DNA from: an uncultured Collinsella sp.
GTDB lineage: Bacteria; Actinomycetota; Coriobacteriia; Coriobacteriales; Coriobacteriaceae
Reading direction: 5' to 3'
NCBI GenBank assembly: GCA_900762015.1
Contig: CAAFEX010000036.1
Location: forward strand, 1-14,464
DNA length: 14,464 nt
Every line of letters begins with the position of its first letter. Positions within the stretch are counted from its first letter, which is position 1. Shown in pieces: positions 1 to 6,900 of this stretch. A program made the position numbers and the translations under genes. The notes beneath the pieces are model-generated. The model saw only the letters and a list, made by a program, of their open reading frames with translations, searched no databases and was not told the origin of the DNA.

Positions 1-520
1 CCTTGTCATCGGGATCCGCCAGGTGTTCTAGGACGCGCTCGGCCAGATCAGATTTGCCCTGCTTCTCTTCTTTTCGGATAAAGATAAAAGCGACAAAGAG
101 TCCTACTGCGCCACACGGTGCTACGCAGAGCATCAAGATACCGGGCAAAGATGCGAGATTGACAGATGACGACAAACCCCCGAGAAACCAGCCCAGGAAC
201 GTTGTCGCAAGACCTAAAAGGATGTCAGGTTTGTAGGAAGGGCGCTCCTGCTTGGCCTGAAGGAGCATCTCCCTTGCTTTTCTCAGGTCGCTGTCGCGCT
301 GTCCGACGTATGATTCCTGCAGGTATTCATTGGGAATGCGAACCTCGTGGTCCTGGCGCACGGCGACGTGCTCCCGGTCATTTATGAGGTGGATGCCGTT
401 ACTTGCCTCTCCAACGCTAGTATTGTCGCCCATGTGCTCGAATACGCTGTCGAGGTCAGCCCACCTGACTCTATGGGCAAGCGCCTGGTCTTGTGGTGGG
501 TTCTCTTGACCTTTCTCCAC
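1..520 (-). CDS. Small two-pass membrane protein, partial (C-terminus beyond window)
   Basis: An open frame of 173 codons runs from a GTG at 520-518 off the left edge of the window. The start is chosen because AAGGAG lies 5 nt upstream (526-531); an internal ATG (residue 30) has no such site. The first 65 residues are polar. Residues about 70-92 form a charged, possibly helical stretch. Two hydrophobic segments follow at about 98-117 and 125-148, and then a Lys/Glu-rich tail (RKEEKQGK) that would lie in the cytoplasm if both ends are inside. There is no signal peptide. I do not recognise the family. A TATAAT box lies upstream on the same strand and no partner gene is visible. Base composition is less GC-rich than in the genes to the right, and a transposase remnant lies nearby, so an accessory origin is possible. 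The frame is sound; the function is unknown. Confidence 0.7.
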   Translation of the reverse strand, partial: MEKGQENPPQDQALAHRVRWADLDSVFEHMGDNTSVGEASNGIHLINDREHVAVRQDHEVRIPNEYLQESYVGQRDSDLRKAREMLLQAKQERPSYKPDILLGLATTFLGWFLGGLSSSVNLASLPGILMLCVAPCGAVGLFVAFIFIRKEEKQGKSDLAERVLEHLADPDDK

Positions 521-610
521 CAGATCTCCTTAGAACAAAGTCCTAGCGTCTTGCGGAGGTTTATGGTCACAGCAGAGACACCATGGTTCAACCAATATAT
601 CGATGGATAG

Positions 611-640
611 ATTATACCGTGCGGCTGATATGGCGGCCAA
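611..640 (-). promoter_or_regulatory. Sigma70-like promoter of the leftmost membrane-protein gene
   Basis: On the minus strand a perfect TATAAT (616-611) is preceded, after an 18-nt spacer, by TTGGCC (640-635), which matches four of six bases of TTGACA. Transcription would begin near 604, giving a leader of about 85 nt before the GTG at 520. The assignment is by motif only. Confidence 0.55.
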
Positions 641-740
641 GGGATGCTGCCGGCACGGCTGTGGGGTGCTAGTGACTTGCAGATTGCTGGTGACAGGCTA
701 CTACTAGCGGCGTGGCTTTGCTGTTGGCTCACTCCGCCGC

Positions 741-783
741 CCGCCTCACACGGCGCCGGGGGTTTCTCGGCGCAGTGAGGCGG
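741..783. repeat. Two-part GC-rich hairpin, role unknown
   Basis: CCGCCTCAC (741-749) pairs with GTGAGGCGG (775-783), and inside it GCGCCG (753-758) pairs with CGGCGC (768-773) around a 9-nt loop. Fifteen base pairs in all, interrupted by a small asymmetric internal loop. Neither strand shows a T run after the stem, so it is not a standard intrinsic terminator. It could be a REP-like element or a remnant of a mobile-element end. Confidence 0.5.
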
Positions 784-843
784 CATCGGTTGTTCTAGCT
801 GTTCTGCGCCAATAGGTTGTTTACACCCGGGTAGTGACAAATA

Positions 844-898
844 GGGAGGGCTCCCACATGCTGTGAGTTGTCTAGACGAACAGCAGAGGAGCCCTCCC
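844..898 (+). promoter_or_regulatory. Leader hairpin that would sequester the transposase ribosome binding site
   Basis: GGGAGGGCTCC (844-854) is an exact inverted repeat of GGAGCCCTCCC (888-898), and TGCTGT (859-864) pairs with ACAGCA (880-885) inside it. The ribosome binding site AGAGGAG (885-891) lies in the 3' arm directly before the ATG at 899. Transcripts entering from outside would fold and hide the site. This is a known way in which insertion sequences limit transposase made by read-through, for example IS10. The pairing is seen; the role is inferred. Confidence 0.5.
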
Positions 899-1186
899 AT
901 GGAGCAACATCCTAACGCAAGGCTCACCCCGAGGGGGCGCGAGACGCTCGTCTCGCGCATAGAGTCCGGCCTCGGCGTCGCCGAGACCGCGCGTCAGATG
1001 GGCGTCAGCCGCCAGACGGCGAGCAAGTGGCTGCGCCGCAGCAGGTCCGGAGAGCCCATGTCCGACCGCAGTAACCGCCCGCGCAGGCTCGCGAGGTCCA
1101 CGCTGCGCGAGATCGAGGACCGGGTCCGCGAGGCGCGCTCGTCACTGCTGCTCGCCCCGCCCGGGCTGGCGCCGGGCGCGCTATGC
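899..1186 (+). pseudogene. IS481-family transposase, N-terminal remnant
   Basis: The frame starts at the ATG at 899, with AGAGGAG 7 nt upstream. The first 80 or so residues have the layout of IS481-type transposases: an N-terminal helix-turn-helix (about residues 26-48, including GVSRQTASKWLRR), then a basic DRSNRPRR segment and a helix rich in Glu and Arg. These recognise the ends of the element. After about residue 85 the resemblance fades (LAPPGLAPGAL). The catalytic DDE domain, which should follow over some 200 residues, is absent. The frame stays open to 1591 only because it runs antisense to the GC-rich genes next to it. The right end of the element is not in the window. It is therefore a decayed fragment, probably inactive. 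The exact 3' limit is uncertain and is placed at the neighbouring gene's stop codon. Confidence 0.7.
1158..1178 (-). terminator. Possible hairpin terminator of the PadR operon
   Basis: CGCCCGG (1158-1164) pairs with CCGGGCG (1172-1178) around a 7-nt loop, starting 8 nt past the stop codon of the last minus-strand gene. No T run follows on the minus strand, so termination is only suggested. The hairpin also coincides with the point where the transposase resemblance stops. Confidence 0.3.
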
Positions 1187-1468
1187 TTAGGGAGCGGTGG
1201 GCGCCTCCGGGGCAGCAGGGGACTCGGACGCGGTGATGCCGGAGGTGTCGACCTCGCCGATTCCGGCGAGCTGCTCGATGAGGGGGAGGCCCGTCGGGTC
1301 GTCCACCTCGACGCCGCCGAGCACGATGGCGCTGTCGCGCGTGTCGATTTGGGTTGTGAACACGGCCGGGTCGAAACCCGAAGCGATAAAGCCAATGCCC
1401 GCGAGGACAACGCCCGCGGCAACGAGCCCGCCCGCCACGGCGAGGTAGATCTTCTTCGCGCTGGTCAT
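1187..1468 (-). CDS. Short single-pass membrane protein, possible truncated DUF4097-type partner
   Basis: A 93-residue protein. The ATG at 1468 is chosen because AAAGGAG lies 8 nt upstream, whereas an in-frame GTG further up overlaps that site. Residues 1-6 are basic (MTSAKK), residues about 7-31 form one membrane segment, and the rest is an outside tail ending in a Pro/Ala/Glu stretch (SPAAPEAPTAP). It is the third gene of the PadR operon, 15 nt after the DUF1700 gene. In such operons the third gene often encodes a membrane-anchored DUF4097 beta-repeat protein of some 250-300 residues. Here only the anchor and a linker-like tail remain, and a transposase remnant starts at once. I infer a truncation, but a naturally short protein cannot be excluded. 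Confidence 0.7.
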   Translation of the reverse strand: MTSAKKIYLAVAGGLVAAGVVLAGIGFIASGFDPAVFTTQIDTRDSAIVLGGVEVDDPTGLPLIEQLAGIGEVDTSGITASESPAAPEAPTAP

Positions 1469-1483
1469 GGTACTCACTCCTTT

Positions 1484-2107
1484 CTACGCCGCAAGATGCG
1501 CGGCAGCGCCGCCCTTCTCGCCCTTACCCTTCCAGAAGGGCGAGGCGGCCTTCCTCGCCCAGAGCGCCGAGAGGCGCGCAATTTGTTTTGAGGCGGCCCA
1601 AGCGCCAGCACCAACGAAGAGCGCCACGCCGACGAGGCCGAGCCCCACGCCCGCCGAGACGAGGGCGTACGGGAAGTGGCCGATGGTGACGCCGCTTACG
1701 GCAAGCAGGAGCTCAACTACGCCCACGCCCCCGAGTGCCGCCGCGACGATCCACACGCAGAGCGCCAGCAGCCAGATGCAGATATAGACCGTGACGGCCA
1801 CGGCGGCGAAGGCGGCGAGCAGCGGCACCCACACCGGGGAGCCCACGATGGCCAGCACCCACAGCAGCGCGGTGCCGCGCCGGCGCGTCCTCGCGATCGC
1901 GCGCGGCACGGCGGGCAGGTCGTCGAGCGTGGCCTCCGCCACCTCGCCGGGTGTGCCCATGGCGGCCACGGCCTCCTCCTCGCTCATACCGTCCTCCATG
2001 CGGTCAGCGATGGCCTCCGCATAGAACGCCTTGGTCTCCTCCACCTGCTCGGCCGGCAGGCAGGCGAGCAGCTCGCCCAACCGGCCCAGAAACTCATCGC
2101 GCGTCAT
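1484..2107 (-). CDS. DUF1700/HAAS-domain integral membrane protein
   Basis: A 207-residue protein. Start at the ATG at 2107 (MTRDEFLGRL), with a weak GAGGGGG site 6 nt upstream; the upstream in-frame start is not preceded by a site. Residues 1-70 match the cytoplasmic HAAS-type region: LGELLACLP, then VEETKAFYAEAI, a DGMSEEEAVAAMG motif and TPGEVAEA. Four hydrophobic segments follow at about 79-101, 102-126, 127-146 and 148-172, and then a basic tail. The family is found directly downstream of PadR repressors in many Gram-positives and is thought to act in the membrane in stress responses; no reaction is known. The start overlaps the end of the PadR gene by 14 nt, so translation is probably coupled. 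The ribosome binding site of the next gene begins next to this gene's stop codon. Confidence 0.85.
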   Translation of the reverse strand: MTRDEFLGRLGELLACLPAEQVEETKAFYAEAIADRMEDGMSEEEAVAAMGTPGEVAEATLDDLPAVPRAIARTRRRGTALLWVLAIVGSPVWVPLLAAFAAVAVTVYICIWLLALCVWIVAAALGGVGVVELLLAVSGVTIGHFPYALVSAGVGLGLVGVALFVGAGAWAASKQIARLSALWARKAASPFWKGKGEKGGAAAHLAA

Positions 2108-2414
2108 GGTGCGCCCCCTCAACGTATGCGTAAATCTCCCGTACGGACGGCCACTCGGCCAGGAACTCCTCGATGCGCGCTCGCCCGTCGTCCGTGATGC
2201 GGTAGTACCGGCGCAGCCGCCCGTTGTGCTCGGCGGAGCGCGCCGTGATGCACCCGGCCTTCTCCAGGCGCTTGAGCAGCGGGTAGAGCGTCGACTCCGT
2301 GAGCCCCATGCTCGCCGGTACGTCCTTCACGATCTGGTAGCCGTAGGACTCCTCGCCGGAGACGGCCGCGAGCACGCAGGCCTCCAGGAAGCCGCGCTTC
2401 ATCTGTGCCTCCAT
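2094..2414 (-). CDS. PadR-family transcriptional repressor
   Basis: A 106-residue protein, the usual size of short (subfamily 2) PadR proteins. AGGAGG lies 7 nt before the ATG at 2414 and decides the start over an ATG four codons later. Residues 6-20 (KRGFLEACVLAAVSG) form the first helix, YGYQIVKDV follows, and the winged helix spans about 35-75: GLTESTLYPLLKRLEKAGCI is the recognition region, and RLRRYYRITDDGRARI is the wing followed by the start of the dimerisation helix. PadR proteins bind dyads in their own promoters and are released by ligands such as phenolics or drugs, or by envelope stress. It is the first gene of a three-gene operon with the DUF1700 and short membrane proteins, so autorepression is likely. 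The inducer cannot be told from the sequence. Confidence 0.92.
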   Translation of the reverse strand: MEAQMKRGFLEACVLAAVSGEESYGYQIVKDVPASMGLTESTLYPLLKRLEKAGCITARSAEHNGRLRRYYRITDDGRARIEEFLAEWPSVREIYAYVEGAHHDAR

Positions 2415-2432
2415 CCGCACACCTCCTCTCGT

Positions 2433-2465
2433 CATATACTATGCTATACACACTATACGATGCAA
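2433..2465 (-). promoter_or_regulatory. Promoter and likely PadR operator of the padR operon
   Basis: On the minus strand TTGCAT (2465-2460) and TAGTAT (2441-2436) stand 18 nt apart as candidate -35 and -10 boxes, ending about 20 nt before the PadR ribosome binding site. Between and over them lie GTATAG (2458-2453), GTATAG (2449-2444) and GTATAT (2439-2434), repeating every 9-10 nt. AT-rich repeats in this position fit an autoregulatory operator. The binding protein is inferred. Confidence 0.45.
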
Positions 2466-2754
2466 GGTATTAGACGTCAACTCTCATCGTGAAGATTCTC
2501 CGGCCCCTGCGCGCTGCGAACGTGATGTCGCGGGGCGGTTGGCATTATGCATGAAACGTCAAGTAACGCTCTTTTGATACACTTCCGCTCGGCCCCATAT
2601 GCCTTGCACAACGCCCTCTTCGACCTCGGGTTCAAGAGAGCCGCTAGTCTTCCTTTATACGTTCGGCATAATCGTAGGCGATACCCACAAATTCCAGTCC
2701 CGAGTAACAGGAGTACAATTGCTGCCATTGTTGCCAGCTGTTGGGAGATGGATG

Positions 2755-3759
2755 ATGGACTGCGATGGCTACCCACGCGTTCCCATGCCGTTGATGTGCA
2801 CCGCCTTTGTGCCGGGGCAGATTGACGCTGCGGTTGCAGGCATTTCCGACCCCGATTCACGCACCATCGCCACGGCAGAAGCGCTGTACTTTCGCGGACA
2901 GGCCGCCCTCGCTGCCAAGACGGCGCGCCCCTATCTTGACGCCACCGACCCCGCATTGCGCTATTCCGCATGCTTTATCTGCGGATATGCCAGCCTGTCG
3001 CTCAACCGTATCGCCGACGCCCGCCGTTGTCTTGCGGGCATCCTCGATACGCCGGCCGACGAGGAATCGCCCGCCGCCCACGCCACGCATATCCTGTTCG
3101 CCTCGGCCGCGAGCGTCCTGCTGCACCTGCCTTCCCCGTATTCTGCCGAAGAGTTTTATCCACTTGCGGCGCATCTGCCCGAAGGCCTGCGCCTGTTCGC
3201 CAGCTACGTGATGGCGCACGCCTTGTATCTGCGCGGCGAATACGGCCGCAGCCTGGGCATGGCGGAAAACGCCCTGATTATGAAACAGGGAAGCTATCCG
3301 ATCTCGGAACTGTTCCTGCACCTGGCAGCTTCCATGGCATGCATGAGTCTCAAAGACGTCGACGCCGCAAAAACGCACTTCGGAGTTGCTTGGAACATTG
3401 CGCGTCCCGACGGCCTTATCGAGCTCATTGGCGAGCATCACGGCCTTTTACAGGGGCTCATCGAGGCGTGCCTAAAAACGCAATACCCTGACGACTTCGC
3501 GCGCATCATCGAGATCACGTACCGCTTCAGCTACGGCTGGCGGCGCATCCACAACCCCGATTCGGGCGAGGACGTGGCCGACGATCTAACGACCACGGAA
3601 TTCACCATGGCCATGCTCGCCTGTCGTGGGTGGACCAACGCCGAAATCGCACGCCATATGGGAGTATCGCCGGGCACCGTCAAAAACCGCCTATCCGGCG
3701 TATACGCAAAGCTTGGCATCGGCACACGCACCGAGCTGGTCGCGCATATGTTACGTTAG
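2755..3759 (+). CDS. LuxR-type helix-turn-helix transcriptional regulator
   Basis: A 334-residue protein. The second of two adjacent ATGs (2755) is chosen because GGGAG (2743-2747) lies 7 nt upstream; ATG 2752 is the alternative. The open frame reaches back to 2599, but that stretch does not resemble a conserved domain. Residues about 25-260 are helical and rich in Ala, Leu and Tyr, with pairs such as ALYFRGQAALAAK and ALYLRGEYGRSLGMAENA that resemble TPR helices. There is no receiver domain. The LuxR/GerE DNA-binding domain spans about 278-333: LTTTEFTMAMLACRGWTN, then AEIARHMGVSPGTVKNRL (recognition helix) and YAKLGIGTRTELVAHML. The family activates or represses transcription after sensing a ligand or partner. 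It lies 155 nt upstream of, and in the same direction as, the large surface-protein gene, which is its most likely target. Confidence 0.88.
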   Translation: MDCDGYPRVPMPLMCTAFVPGQIDAAVAGISDPDSRTIATAEALYFRGQAALAAKTARPYLDATDPALRYSACFICGYASLSLNRIADARRCLAGILDTPADEESPAAHATHILFASAASVLLHLPSPYSAEEFYPLAAHLPEGLRLFASYVMAHALYLRGEYGRSLGMAENALIMKQGSYPISELFLHLAASMACMSLKDVDAAKTHFGVAWNIARPDGLIELIGEHHGLLQGLIEACLKTQYPDDFARIIEITYRFSYGWRRIHNPDSGEDVADDLTTTEFTMAMLACRGWTNAEIARHMGVSPGTVKNRLSGVYAKLGIGTRTELVAHMLR

Positions 3760-3914
3760 CGACCGGACTGCCAAGCGAATCGAACGCATTCCGGAACCCG
3801 GCGCTTCGCTCGATCAATTTGGACATTTTGACCCTTGAACGGCACTACCGCTACGGGGCGCCTTCTCGCAAAATTGGATTATTTCCACCGATACTTGCGG
3901 GATGGGAGCCGAAG

Positions 3915-6900
3915 ATGCTTGATCGCCGTTCGTTACTTGTTGCCGGAGCGTCCTCGTTAGCGAGCATTATGTTGCCGCGCGTGCCGGAAAGCGCAAACGC
4001 CTTCATATTGCCGTTCGCGCCCACCGAAGCCCATGCCGACGAAAAAGACCCCTTCAGGGTGCTCGTTCTCTCGCGCACCATGTTCGGTGTGGTCGTGGTC
4101 GACGTCGCCAACAAGAATACGCCCATCACGGGCGCCCAGGTCACGCTCACGTCGCGCTATGCCGCAGGCAAGCAGCTCACCGCCACTACCGATGACGAAG
4201 GCACGGCCATCTTTGAGGTCGCGCCGCTTTCGGAAGGCTACGTGGACGAGGCGACGCTTCTCGACGCGTACGACTTTAACGGCGGCATTTCCATTAGCAT
4301 GGCAGGCTACCGCGATGTCGAGATTCCCCTCGCGCGTGTCCAAGGCGGCACCGCCATTACCGCACCCACACGTCCGCTCTCCGATGGCGAGCCGTACTTC
4401 CGCCAGCTCACATTCGACGAATGGGACATTCAGTACGCCGACGCTACGTTCATGGCAATGCCAGCGGACGAAGCAGCAAACGATCAGCCCGACACGCACG
4501 CTTTTACCGTGCAGGCCCATCTGCCGCAGGGCGGGCAGGCAACGTTGCATATCAATAAAGTGATACCCGCTGCGGGCAGCTCATCCGAAACCGTCACGCA
4601 GATTGGCCAAGTCAAGGCCAGCGCATCGGGCGCGGATAATCTGGCGACGTTCACGCTCAAAGACAAGTTCCTCGATGCAGCGTCGAGCCTTCTGGAAGAA
4701 GGATGCAAGCTGCGCTTTGTCCTCGACTACCAAGGCAAAACCTACACGCTCTCCTCCCCCATGGCCGTTGTTACCGCGCCGGCGGCAAAGGCGGAATCCG
4801 GATCGACCACTATCGTCCCCACCACTATGGACCAAGAGATCACTCCGTTTGATTTCCCCGCAGCGTTTCCCGGCATCGGCGGCAATAAGTTCACGTGTTG
4901 GATGCCCACATTTCCGATTCTCTTCGATTTCTCGTTTGCTGGATACGTGCTGTTTGGCGGAGGATACAAACCAGCCAGCTATATGAACGATTCGGGCAAC
5001 CCTGATCCGGAATACTGGAAGAAATCGCCGCGTGAGTCGGGCGCCAAGCAGGCAAACCGCTACCTCGACGAGATGGAGGGGAAGTGGAATCAGTACAAAA
5101 GTATGAGTGCCGGTTCGGGCACCGATCCAAGAAACACCAAGCTCCTTCGCCACCATTGCACGCCGCTGTTCACGATGGATATCGCCACACAGCTGTACGG
5201 CTCGCTCGCCTACGATTGGGTGGGCAAAACCTGGGGTAACAACAACGACCCCGCATACGGCAATATTAAGGCCCTCTTCCAGGTAAGAACCGACCTCAAT
5301 TGGACCGAGCAGTTTACCCTAGGACCGGTGCCGTTTTTCCTAAACGTCAACCCCTGGGTGCTGGCGAAGCTGGCGCTCGCCGTGGGTGCCCACACGCACG
5401 GCAGCGGCGCGGCGTTTTTCAAAAACATTTCGCTCGACTATTCAAACACGTCGGGCTCGTTCACCATCCAGATCGGGCTTGCCGTCACCTTTGGCGCCGG
5501 CGTTGCAGGCGTCGCTTCGTCCGCCGTGCGCGGCGCCGCATCCCTCACGCTGTTCATTGGGTACGAGAAGGCAGATGGACACCAGCTTCCGCGACTGCGC
5601 GTAGGTGCAGACGTCGATGTCGATGTGATACTCCAGTTCGTGATGTTCAAGTGGACCACCAAGGCTTGGTCGGGGTCGTGGCCCACACTCCTCGATTCGT
5701 GGAATATGTCGGTGAACAACGGCGACCAGTATGTACTCCAGCGCTCTGAGCTCGCATTGGGTGGAGATACGCCCTATACACTAGATGCCTGCTTCGGCTC
5801 AGCCGGCAACGCCGAGGCGGGCGGCGTGCCGCAATTTATCGCATCGGCCACCATCGTCACCAACGCCGAGCTGCTCGCACGCGCCGAGGTTAAGGCCACT
5901 GCCGTAAACGTCGCTTCTGTCGTACGCGATTGGAATCAAGCGGTCACGCGTATTGAGCTCGAGGCGGATGCAGAGAGCGACGACACGGGACAGGTCGAAC
6001 ATTTCGTCCATGCACTGATGGAAAACGACGAAAACGCCGCGCCGATGTACGAGTACGCCTATATCGGCCAGACGACGAACGCCGTTGCTGACCCGAACGC
6101 CAATTCTGCCGGCGTGTCGGAGGACGAGCGTGGCGGCATCAAACCCTCGAGCGACAACGTGCTGTTTGCTGGCGTGCTCAGCGAAGCTCACATGAAGCTG
6201 GCAAGGATTGCCGGCGTAGAATGCCTGTTCCGTATCGCCTCGGTGCGCTACGGCGACAATGGTCGCTCGCGCCTGGTGGTGCACACAAAGGCAAACGGCA
6301 CGTGGTCCGCTCCCATGCCCGTGGACTTTCCCCTTGGGTTTGGCGAGGGCGATGTGGAGCGCAACGGCATATTCGATTACGACTTCGACGTGGTGGAATA
6401 TACAGACGGAAGAGGAAACCAGGACGCCTACGTGCTGCTGGTCTCGGGTGAGCGCCCCGCCGGCGACAACACCCTTTTCGATACGGCGAGCACATCCGGC
6501 ATACTGTCCGTTGTGCGCCTGCGCATAAGCAACGACGAAGTTCGCGTGATATCGCACACGTCGTGGCGCAGCATCTCGCGCGGCCGCCTTCAGGAGGATG
6601 GCTACCATTGCCTGCAGTGCCCGCGTATCACGGTGGGCAAGACGCTGGTCGACGGGCGCCTGTCGGGCGCTTACCTCCACCGCCGCGGAACCACCGCAGA
6701 GAAGGCGCTCGGCAGCGAGGCCGAGGTTGCGCTGGAATGCTTTACCCTGTGGTCGGATAATTTGGGCGACAGTCTCACGTTCCGTCAGGTCCTCCACTTT
6801 CCGCAGGCACCATCGAGCATCGAGCTGGGCGCGCCCGAGAATATCAACGGCAAAATGGTGGTGCCCGTTGCATACGAGACTGCAGGCGGTTGTGGCTGCG

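Larger units (their letters stand above)
521..898. other. Intergenic stretch with promoter and two hairpins
   Basis: About 380 nt without a credible gene. It holds the minus-strand promoter at 611-640, a compound hairpin at 741-783 and a long inverted repeat at 844-898 in front of the transposase remnant. Long frames here on either strand lack ribosome binding sites and plausible protein composition. Confidence 0.6.

Noticed and set aside
382..960. Minus-strand frame of 192 codons
   Set aside because: It has a Cys/Ser/Pro-rich composition and no ribosome binding site, overlaps the supported membrane-protein gene in another frame, and crosses the transposase start.
2599..2754. Longer N-terminus for the LuxR regulator
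   Set aside because: The added 52 residues have no domain-like pattern and no ribosome binding site precedes the first ATG.
3630..3914. Upstream extension of the surface-protein frame
   Set aside because: It runs over the end of the LuxR gene, reads as Arg/His-rich noise and lacks a ribosome binding site. The ATG at 3915 has one, and a signal peptide follows.
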